The position numbers and the translations under genes are program-made. Shown one piece after another: positions 41,230 through 53,200 of a stretch of DNA of 64,000 nt; position 1 is the stretch's first letter, and each line of letters begins with the position of its first letter. The DNA comes from Capitulum mitella (lineage: Eukaryota > Arthropoda > Thecostraca > Pollicipedomorpha > Pollicipedidae). A model generated the notes under the pieces. The model searched no databases. It saw only the letters and a program-made list of their open reading frames with translations, and had not been told where the DNA came from. The stretch is taken from contig CP099852.1 of the NCBI GenBank assembly GCA_030062745.1, positions 18,657,949-18,721,948 on the forward strand, read 5' to 3'.

Positions 41230-44200
41230 CTGTGGACGCGTGCCGTCGGTCAGTGGCGCGGACCCTTCAGAACGAGCCCCACCCATCGAGACACAATAGA
41301 GCGTCTGTTTCCCCTTCAGCCCCCTTCAGTCCCCCAAAATAATGTTTTAGATGTCGTGAGATATCGCTTCAATACGCCCAACACCTGATGAAAATGAGCG
41401 CATTCTTCCACCGATAATCGCACAACAGCTTTGGACGGATGCAATGCACTACCCCGACATGTCCGCGTATCTACCTCGCGCGGCAATTCAAATGCTGAAA
41501 GCCGTAACCCACGTCACAGTACAATCGCGTTAGTCGTAGCACTTCCTCGTACTATAAGATATCAACAAGCAAAAAAAAAACATGTGACTGCTATTCTCAC
41601 TACAGTAACATCTGGCACGCAGAGTCGCTTTTTCACCGATACAGTCCGCCAAATCCAACGTCTCATTTCACTGCTGTATGTTACCAAATCCAGCCGTCTG
41701 ACTCACCGATGTATCCCACCGGAGTTCACCCTTCATCTCACTAAAGCTACAGATCCATGTCATCAGAACTAACAGTCTCATCTCACAAGAGTCCGAATTC
41801 ACAACCAACTGCCTAATCTTACCTCAACCTACCCTTCATCTCACCTGAGCCCATTCTTCACCTCATTTCACCTCACTGCCCAGCTTCACCAGAACTCACC
41901 TTTCACCTAAACGAGTTCCAACTCACCGGACCCAGCACTCCACCTCACCACCCCACCCCACCAAGGCCACCCCTCATCTCACCAGAACTACCGACCCATC
42001 TAACCAGACCCAACAATCTATTTCACCTAAGCCAGCACACCACCTCACCGCCCGTCTCACCGGAGCTCACCGCCCATCTCACCGGCGCTGTCGCGCAGGC
42101 GGCGCGACTCCTCGTCGATCATCCTGAGCAGGAGCCGCTTGTCCTGCGCCTCGAGCAGGAGCTGGCCGCGCAGCGCCGCCGCGCGCCGGCTCTGCGTCAG
42201 GTAGACGTTCCGGCCGAAGTACACCAGGATACTGCCGAACACGGGTCACAACATAGCGGTCAGACGGCGGGTAGACGTTCCAGCCGAAGTACACCAGGAC
42301 ACTGCCGAACACGGGTCACAACATAGTGGTCAGACGGCGGGTACACGTTCCGGCCGAAGTACACCAGGATACTGCCGAACACGGGTCACAACATAGCGGT
42401 CAGACGGCGGGTACACGTTCCGCCCGAAGTACACCAGGATACTGCCGGATACGGGGACCGCGGTCAGACCGCGGGTCAGCCAGCTGATGTCGAACACGGG
42501 GACCGCGGTCGGACGTCAGGAAAGCCAGCTTACGAGCACAGGGACAGTTATCGATATCGGTTGCATTTTGTTAAGGCCAATTCCAGGGACGACAAAAGGG
42601 TGTCAATTACACTATGATGCAGCCGGTTGAGGAGCAATAACTACAGTGCACAAGGGCCTATCGTAGACCGCATTAGGATACGCCAGGCTATCGCAGGCAC
42701 AGCATGTCCAGTGACGACGAGTACGGCAAGGCCAATTCTAGTAGGTCGCTATGAACTTCACCGACATGACCGCAAACTTCAGCGACTGAATCACGACACG
42801 GCTGCGGCGCCTCATTTCAACGATCGATGTTCAGCGGGGCCGACCTGGACCCGTGTTCAGGACGCCGACCGCGTCCTGAACACCGTCAGGACGCGGCACA
42901 AAACGACCCAAAACGCGAAACCCGTCCCAGTTGCGAGCGCTCGCGTCCAGCTGGCGAGACCTGGCCCGCGACCTCGGCGAACACCGCTCATCGGACGCAG
43001 CACGAGCGCAGCAGTCGTCGCGCCCGTCCACCGCACCGAACACCGACTGACGCCGACAATACTGGCCACCGGGTGACGACACCTCGCCGGCACCGGTGTA
43101 ACGGCCGCCGACGGAGACGGACCGCCGCCGCCGGGCGACCGAACACCGACCGAGAACACCAACCGAACGGGCGTAGAACACGGAGAACGGCCACAAAGCC
43201 GAGCTCGAGACGGCGAGGGCCCGGCACGCCGCAGGAGACCGGGAGATCGGGACAGCGAGAGCCCGGCACGCCCGCAGGAGACGGGGAGATCGAGACAGTG
43301 GGAGCCCGGCACGCAGCAGGAGACCCGGAGATCGAGACAGCGGGAGCCCGGCACGCAGCAGGAGATCAAGAGATCGAGACAGCCAGAGCCCGGTGCGTCG
43401 CAGCAGGCCGGCGGACACTCACCACAGGATGAGCGTGATGTAGACGACCACGCCAGGCGACGTGATGTAGGAGAGGTAGTAGACGAGGCGGGAGTCCCAG
43501 CTGTTGAAGATGTCGGTGACCACCTGCCAGGGGCGGTCCAGGTGCTGGAACGGGCCGCAGCCGGTCGAGCTCTCAACGCTGCCGAGCACGGAGCACGGTC
43601 AGAGCACGGAACACAGTCCCAGCAGGGAGCACAGAGTATGAAACACAATCACAGAACGGAACACAGGCGAAACATGGAGCACGGTCGGTGCACGGAATAG
43701 TCAGAGCATGGAACACAGAGTATAGCATGCGGAACACAGCCAGAGCAAGGAAGACACAAAACGGAACCCGACAAGAACTTGGTGCACAGTTACAGAACGA
43801 AACCGAGCATGACACGGAACAGTCAGGACACGGCACACAGTCACAGAATGGTGCAAGGTTATCGCATGGGACGCCGAGCATAGAACACGTTTAGAACACG
43901 GGACCCCGTGAGATCACGGAACAGTCACGGCACGGAACACGGTACGAGCACGGAAAAGTTAGGGCGCGAAGCACAGAGCACAGTCAGCGCGGAACACAGG
44001 GAGGGGATGGGACGCACATCAGGGGTCACCAGAATCGCGAGAAGTCCCACCCTGCCGAGCACGGAACACAGCCAGATCGCGAAACGCAGCACAGAACAAA
44101 TCCGAGACCTAACAGTCGGCGTGTCCTTAAGCCCAAATCATCACCACAGAACAAATCCCTTTCTTTGTGTACGGTCGCAGGCACTGGGTCGCCGACAAAG

Positions 44201-47200
44201 CCTCTCCGCAGACATGCTCCTCTCCGTTGCAGTACAGCTCCTGACATCGGTCAGTGCACAGCGCAACTTGGTGGCGCGGAAGTCTAAGCGACGTCAGCTG
44301 GCACCATCGGACTGACAATGCCCGGCGCCGGCGAGCCTGTGCCAGCTTCAACCCCCGCCCCGCACAGTGACCAGGCCCAGTCACAGCGGAGCAGCCGACC
44401 GGCCGGCCTACCGTGCCCGGAGGCCACTGACCTGAACACGACCACCCCGACGGCCACCATGACGCCCATCAGCGAAACGAAGGCCACCAGCTGGAACACG
44501 GTCCGGGTCTGGGCGGCCCGCCACGCGCTGGCCGCCGGCTCGCAGCTCGACAGGCAGCTGAACTGAAACACGAGGAGACACGACACTGCCTGACGGCCCG
44601 ACGGGCAGCTGAACTGAAAGACCGGAAACGATGCGCTGCTTCAAAGCTCGACAGGCGGCTGAAATGAAACATGAGGAATACAACACCGCTTCGCTGCTTA
44701 CGAGGCAGCTTATCTGAAATTGGAAAGAGGCGTCACTGCGTTTAAGCTTTATACCTCGCCGAATCGGAACACCGCGCCACCGTTTAAGGCTCAATCAAAA
44801 AAGCGGAACTTACGAACAGAAATATGGGCACCAAAGAAGAGACAAACGAAATGCAGCTAGAAAATGGGAATACTCAAGATGGCTCACAAGGAAACGTTGA
44901 GACAGGCTTAACAAAATAAAACTGGCGGATATATACACATATACACACGCGGATATATACATACACACATATGGCGGATGTATATACACACATATATAGC
45001 CCACGTCCTCAGCCTATATCGGCCCTCCTATTCGGAGGACCGATAATGTCACAAAGGTATGACAGTAAAGTGGCTGAATCTAGCACGACCCGACTTCAAG
45101 ACGAGTCAAAAAAATAAAAGCGGAAATAGTTTTCTGCCACTGCTTTAAAGCATTCAGCGAGATAAATGATGGCTCACAGATAACAAAAGACCGAGCCTGG
45201 AAGATCGAGGATCCATTTAACCTGCCGCCTAAAAAAGCACAGATCACGCACATCCGCAGCAGTTTTACCCACCTTCTTCAGGTAGAAGGAGCAGAAGAAC
45301 TTGACGGTGCCGACGACGCACACGAGCGGACTGAAGTACAGGCCGAGCCAGACCAGCGTCTGCGAGTACACCAGGTACATGGTGTTGTTGGCCAGGTCGA
45401 ACTGGGGCCGTCCCAGCCAGCGCAGGCCCGCGCTGCGGACGGAAAGAGTCAGCTGGTCAGCCTCAGGTCGAGCTGGGGCCGCCCCAGCGCAAGATGACAG
45501 ATGACCCCTGGATGACAGACGGTCAGCCAGTCAGCCCTAGATCGACCAGGGCCGCCCAAGCCACCGCAGCCCGGGTCTGGGGACGAACAGTCAGCCGGTC
45601 AGCCCTGGGTCGCCTTAGGGCCGCCCACGGCGCCGCAGTCCGGTCCTGGGGACGGACGGCGTTGGCTCTTCAGTCACGTGCTCACGCGCAACACCTGACA
45701 CGAGGAGCGGTCACGCGGACGTCCGTCTCGAGATCAGGAGGTCTCCGAGTCGGTTCCGGCCGTCTGACACAAAACGGCTCTGCTACCACAAGCGCCGCAG
45801 GTTACCATGCATGCCAAGGGCATCTCCACGCTGCACTCGCGGAAGAATGAGCCGGCGAGATCAAATAGGTCGCACGCCGAGCAGGCTGAATAATATTCAC
45901 AGGACGGACCCTTTTTATAGACTTGATAAGAACCATTTGCTAGAGTGACGTGTGTGACCATGGGCTGTGCTGAGCACAGCCTTCTGCACAGACACTGAAC
46001 CCCGCACCACGCACCGATTTCAAGCTATAACTGACTTTGTGACAAAGGTTTAACGTGTCATCAAAAATACGTTGCGCCATTTACACAAAACGAAACGTAC
46101 CAGCATGGTCGCGTGTTAGTCAGCACGACCCTCTAGTAGCCAATTTCCCGACGGCCCACGACGTAAAGGAGACTCGAAGCCGCCTCCGAAGGGCGGGAAG
46201 CCAGCACCCTCCCAGCTGCGCTATGGATCATCGTAACTAAAACAACCCAGCAAATAAAACACATTTTAACTGAAAGACGCAAATGCCGCCATCGAGGTAT
46301 TACGGGGACAACAACTGCATGATGTCTCACTTGTAGAGCAGGTTCCTGACCACCTCGCTCAGCAGCGTCACGGCGATGGTGAAGAGGAACTCCATCAGCA
46401 CCAGCTGGTAAATGCCCTGGCCCAGCTCCGTCTCCCAGCACTGGGACAGAGAGAGAACAGCGGCGTCAGACGTGACGCAGCACGCCCAGCGGTCCTGCTA
46501 CCGACGCCAGGCACGCACGTGAGAAACGCAGCAACAAGGGTCGGCTCCCGTCGGACCACATAGTTTCGGTTCTCCTGGTGGAAGCAGACGCGGGAATCGA
46601 TCCTGAATCGGCGAGGTCTACAACGTCGACCCAACGCGTTTTGCCGAACATGTACAGGCCCTGAACCCGCCGACAATTCTATTGAATGCACTGAATACGA
46701 CGCCGCTGAGGCTTAGTACATGCCGGAATACTAAATGGCAATTACGGACGAAAATGTAAGCGGGGGGAGAGAAAAACAAAACAAAGGAAGGACGATAAAA
46801 TGAGACCAAGCGGGTCTTGCCATGTCTGGTTCCTTCAGAGTAAACGACGAGTGTGATTTCGCGTTCAGTTTAAAGGCAATACAATCAAACACAAATCTGT
46901 CATTCCGCCTCACCTTTTGGACGCTCAGCCAGTCCCTACACTTTTTATTCAACCGTCCAATACCTCATCTGATGACTAACTGGGGTGTTCATCCATCAAT
47001 TTTTCCACAATTTTCCATTACCACCTGGACATTTAATCAGGCCCGGAATTCATCACTGCAGAAGCTCACTAGCCAAGTACTCGGCATTCCGGTCCCTTGA
47101 GTACACCCGTCCTCAAGTACAGACGTCCAATCAGCCAAGTCAATCAACTACGTACTTGGGGCACATGACTGAATCGAGCCAGTGGTAAGTTCAGTCACTC

Positions 47201-50200
47201 CTCACTCAAGCCATTTATCAGTCCAGTCATCTGCCAGCCTGGCCACTATCGGTGCAATCGCCAACCAGTCCACTAACTCATCAGTTAAGTCACTCCGTCA
47301 TATCCTGCAGAACTCCCTCAGAACTCCAACCCCTCATCAGTCCCGACACCAATAAGTCAACTCACACTTCAATCCAGGTAACCACTCCTCATTCATTAAC
47401 ACATTTACCACCAAATCAGTCATACATCAGTGCAGTCACTCCTCGCTGCAGCCAGTCATCCGTTTAGTCCATTATCGATCCAGTCGCACCTCACTGCAGT
47501 CACTCATCAGCTCAGTCCATTGCCAGTCCAGTCACTCCCCAATGCAGTCAGTCATTAGTTCCGTTACCCAGACGTCTCTCGTCTGGCTTACCTGTCCGTA
47601 ACGCTTCTCCAGCCAGAAGTCGACAGTGACGCCCAGAATCACCAGCTCCAGCAGGATCGTCCTGAAACAGGACAGCAGGCAGACTCAGACCCACAGCAAC
47701 ACAGGGAACCCACAGCAACACACAGGAAGACCTGGCAACATCAGCTCCAGCAGGATCGTCCAGCAATACGATAACAGGCAGACTCAGACCCACAACATCA
47801 CACCGGGAAACCTGGCAACATCAGCTCCAGCAGTACCGTCCTGCAACGGAAGAACAGCCTCACTGAGACCGACAGCATCACACACGGAAACCTAGCGTCA
47901 TCAGCTCCAGCAGCGTCGTTCAGTAACAGGATAACAGGCGGACTCACATCAACAACATACAGGGAGATCTTGCATCATCTGCTCCAGCAGTCGTCCAGCA
48001 GCAGGATAACAGGCGGGCTTAGACCTACAACACACAGGGCGACCCTGCATCGACAATTCCAGCAGGATCATCCTGCCAAACAGAACAGACAGACTGCAAG
48101 GAACGGACAGACTCGGACTCACAGCAACACAGAGGGAAACCTGGCAACACCAGCTCCAGCAAGATCGTCCAGCTACAAGACAACAGGCGGACTCAGACCC
48201 ACAACACAAAGGAAGACCTGGCATCATCGGCTCCAGCAAAGTCGTCCCGCAAGAGGACAACGGACACTCCGACCGCGACAGGGAAACCTGGCGCCGCCAA
48301 CTCCAGCACGATCGCCCAGCAACGGCACAACAGCCAGCAGCAGTCACCGTCACACCATGAGCGGCATTAGCTAGCCTTCGCCGTTCTACAACACCTCCTC
48401 CCTCCGCCATTGTGCCTGCAACTGCAGTGCGATAGAGGTCGGCGCGCCTGAGTGTGTGGGCTGGCAGCCGATGATGTTCGTGTTTCTAGGCGGGCTACAG
48501 TATGACAGCACGTGCCAATTACTCACGACGTAAATTCGTATACCCAAAGGCGAGCATGTAACGATCTTTGAAAACAAGCAACAATGCAAACGAAAGGCAG
48601 TCCGGCGGGATCAGCGGCAGCCGGCTGGGCCAGCCCCGCCCCCGGCTAACGGCCACGCGTACACCTGGCTGGAGCTGCAGTCGGCCGATCCGCTGCACCA
48701 CAGACCAGCCCGAGTCATCCCCGAGGGCAAACTGGCGAGGTTCCGCAGAACCTTTTCGTATCAGGGAAAACAGGTTTCAAGGAATGTCGACGGTCGCAGT
48801 TTGTCTTTTAAAACGAGCACAGTTTGTCCAGTCACGACGGCACGGAGAGGCAAGCTGTCAAGCTGGTTGCAGCTTGACCGAAAGCGATCCCTGGTCAGTA
48901 CCGGTAACGCAAGCCCTGGCAGCAGGCGACGGCGCGGAGAGGTGGTGTGGCCGAATTCAGTCAGTAGGTGTCAAGGATGCAGAACTGAAATTCGTGCTGT
49001 CAGACTTGCTCCTGCCGCGGCTCTGAATCGCCGCCTCTGGTTACTGGCTGCCTCTCCACTGACCTCTGTGCCCTTCGCGCAACCAGACCTGTCCGTCCGA
49101 TTTGTATTGCTTGGGGCAGTTAGCCACCAGCTCGGCAACGTCCTCTGCTTAATGGTTATTGGTTGGTCTCAGATAAGAGGAGGAGCAATACAGCTGCCAG
49201 AAAGCCTAACAACAGCGATCCAGCAGCATATTATATTATGTTATTATATCTTTTAATTTAATGTCTACATCCTTGACACCCAAATGGCTGAATTTGGCCA
49301 CAATGCAGAAAACCTATGTCGGCACCTGTGGAACAACTGACGTAAGCACGAAACCAGCCAGTACGAACAACACCTGGTACTCTGCTAGTACGTCCGGCGC
49401 GCTAGGTACGGTTGACACACGCCTAACACATCTGGTGCGCATTTCGCTACCTACAGGTGTGGCATTCATGCTCGATACCCATCTGGTCAGAACGAAGAAT
49501 GCATGGCGCATCCGGGGACGAAAGGACAGAGAGGTGGTTCACTTGGCACGCCCTTGGAAGAAGGTCGTTTGACACGGTACGTCCGAGGTCAAGCAAACCT
49601 GGTAAACCCGACGCAAAATGCTGGATGCACAGGGAAAAAGGCCGGTTTTTCTGGTGACAACAACGGCCATGATCTGAGTTCAATAGGGGCATGTCTAACC
49701 CAGATCAAGCAGACCTGGCATCCACCACCCAGTAGAGGACCACACCGGCCAGTTTGAACCAAACGATCGTGTGGGATTTTTTTTCTTTTTTTACACAAAT
49801 AACTTGATTTCGATTCATTAAAATGTCAAGACATTTTATCAATAACAATTATATTGTGATGGATGTGATGGAACTTCTCTTAAGCTCCTACGTTTTCTTC
49901 AAACATCTGAAAGCGGGAGCATAAGCAGTCTTTGCGCCCCTTCTACTGTATACGACACCGCACACACCTGACCAGGGTGAAGTAGACCTTGTAGCGCTGC
50001 TGTCGGTACATCTCCAGCCTGGCCAGGCCGCTGAAGAGGTAGGGCAGCGCGTACACCGAGCACCGTCACCACCACCGAGAACGCCGCCATCCGCAGGAAG
50101 CCCGGAGAGACGTTCTGCCGACAGGGGGACTCTGGTCACAGAGGGGGGGGGGCGCACTCGCGGAGACGGTCGCCTCGCCTGGAGCCGTCGGCGTAATGCC

Positions 50201-53200
50201 CCTCGCAGCTGGATTTCTTGCTCTGGCGTTGAGTGGGGACTTACTCATGAGAAACCAACGACAGAAACTGTGGACTCTTTGTTATTTTGTCGATTATCCG
50301 AGGAAGTTCGTTACCATTTAATGGCACGCAACCGACTGCCGCTTACGACTGCCACTCGTCACTGCCAGCATGTCATGTCCATCTACTGCTCACGCTTCGC
50401 ACTGACCCTGATCGCTACTCTTGAAACTCGTTCCGCGTTAGTTCCAAAACAAAACTTGATCCCACCACTGACACCATGGACGAAGCTCTGGCCAAACACA
50501 GAGAGGACCAGCGCAGAGCGCGCGCCCGGGTGATGACGAGGGGAGGGGGTTCACTCGCCTGCTGCTGCCGGAGCAGGAAGTGGGTGAGGAAGCCGACGCC
50601 GACCAGCACGCCCAGCACGATCAGGTTGACCAGCAGGCGGACCGGCCAGACGGAGCGGCCCGACTCGGCCGCCTGGCCCTGCGCCCCCTGCTTCCGCACG
50701 GCGTCACACGTCATCTCCTGATGGCGCACGGCGCGCGACGTCACAGGTCATCTACTGGCTACAGGCTCTGGCATAGGTCACCTCCCAGTCATAGAGCATG
50801 AGACGTCACAAGTCGCTCTCCAACTGCAGAATGTGACGTCACCGTCATCTTTTGACACGGACATTGTGGCACAATGGGCCATACCTCGACTGCAGAGTAA
50901 CACTCCAAACGGGTATCTGAATGCGGACCGTGACGTGAAATGCCGTCTTCTGGCACAGAGCGACGCGTGACGTGGTATGCGGCATATACGGATGGCGCAC
51001 CACTCTGAATGACGACAAAACGCGTCATCCCACGCGTCATCTGACGGCGGGACGTCAGATTCCATCTCATCAAGCCAAACGAACACGTGACATCACACGC
51101 AACCCCCCAACGGCCGCGAGCAAACGCGGTGCAGGTGCTCGTGACGGCGCAAATGGACCACCCCGCCCATGACGTCACACGTTCCCCCCTGTCGCGGGGA
51201 CGGCGCCTCGCGCCGGACCTTGAGCTCGTTGTAGATCGCCTGGTGGCGGAAGGCGGCCATCTTCTCCGAGGCGGTGCTGAAGTCCCAGCTGCAGAGCACC
51301 TTGTTGAAGTAGACGTTTCGCGACACGCTGGAGGCGTCGATGTAGTTGGCCCGGTAGAGCCGCGCCGTCCTACCCGCACACGAAACGCCTCAGGGCATAT
51401 GGTCCATGTGCTGCTACTGCGCCATGCTGTGCCGTGTGCTGTGCGTGCCGGACGAGATGTGTAAGTTCCGTGTGCTCCGTGTGCTGTTCTGTGGGTGCTC
51501 TATATCATATTATGGGTGCTCTGTGTGTGATGTACGTGCTGGGTGTACCGTGATCTCTGTATGTTCTAGCCGTTCTGCATGACTCGCACGCCGGGTGCGC
51601 TGCGTGTGACCTACATGCCCTATGCGTTCCGCATGCTCTGTGCTCTCTGTGTTCCCTGCGAGTGGCGTGCTCTATGTGCTTTGCGAGCTGTGTACGCCGT
51701 ACGTGCTCCGTGTTCCCTGTGTACCCTGTGCGCCGTATGGTCTGCGTTTTCTGTGTGCTCTATGTGCCGTGTGCGGGGCGCACGAGCCGTCAAAGCTGGC
51801 CAGACACACTGAGCCGCCAGCAGACGGTGACGTGAGTCAAGAGCTGTGGAAGCTTCGCCAAATGAAATGCATCGGCCAGCACGATTTGTCTGCAGCGCAG
51901 GCAGCGACGGAAAATCCGTCATCGACACCTCTTCCACAGCAGGTCAAGGCGGACCAGGAATTGGCGACGTGTCGGTGGGGGCTGGGCCCGCCCGGATGGG
52001 CTTACCTGAGCTTGCCGGGATCGGTCGGGAGAGAGCACGTTTGACAGCCACACCTAACGTTTGGTAGCCAATGGCGGAACCCGTAGTTAAGGCGAAATGA
52101 AAAACGGCGACGCAAAATGACGTCGACGACGCAAGACCGCTTTGTTGCAGACCGTCAATTCCCAAGGCAGGTTTCGGTTCCACAATCTCAATGGCGGATG
52201 CAAATGATGACAAACAAGAGCCGCACTGCCAGGCTCCTGAATCGGTAGATGAATATGAATAATGCGTTAAGAGTCGAAACACACATGGTAGTTCTGCGCA
52301 CAGAATGCAAAGCGAAAAACGAAACGATGACCACCCAAAGACATCTGAAGTGTTAACCTGGAAAGTCTTTTCATAAGAAAGATATCTGCGTAGTTCTTTG
52401 GGTCACAAAAATTCATACACTCATCCTGAAGACGCAGAAGTAGAATGGGGGGGGGGGATGGGCGTTATGGACCTCCTAGATAATAGGACGGGTTGGAATA
52501 TGAAGCGACACACTAACGGAGACCGTATTAAGGAATGGTTCGTAACATCGCCACCAGGGGCACACTAGCCGACCAGGCGCCCGGCACCGAAAAGAAAGAA
52601 AACGAAGCACGAGCACTACTCACACAAAGGCCAGCAAGCACAGCTGCAGCGCCAGGCACAGCGTGACCGTGAAGAAATAGGCCTGCGGCATTCCGTAGAC
52701 CAGCCGGCCCAGTGTGGAGATCGAGCCCCGGTAGTAGAAACCATAGTACAGCTCAGAGGCGTCCAGCCAGCCCTACAACACACGGGCCCCCGTAGTAGAA
52801 ACCACAGTACAGCTCAGAGGCGTCCAGCCAGCCCTACAACACATCAGCCCTAGTAGGAGAAACCACGGTTCAGCTCTGAGGCACCCAGTCAGCCCTACAA
52901 CATACGACGCCCCGTACCAGAAATCACAGTACAGCTTAGGGGCGTCCGTCTAACCCTACACATGTACAACTGATAGAAGAAAACCCCACTACAGTTATCT
53001 ATTCAGCCCTACAACGTACGGGCAACCGAGCTTCCGTACAAGGCACTACAGAGCGACAGAAATGGAGAAGACAGACATTGGCGAATCGAATGCCAGCTCC
53101 TCACATGCACTACAATAACCTCACAGACAGGCCCACAGGAGTCTTTGCTTTCATGAATGTCGCCTAACTGAACTCCCTTCCAATTCATCTCAGGGCTCTT

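Noticed and set aside
46466-46691. tRNA-like B box on the minus strand (GGATCGATTCC)
   Set aside because: No A box or cloverleaf pairing around it.
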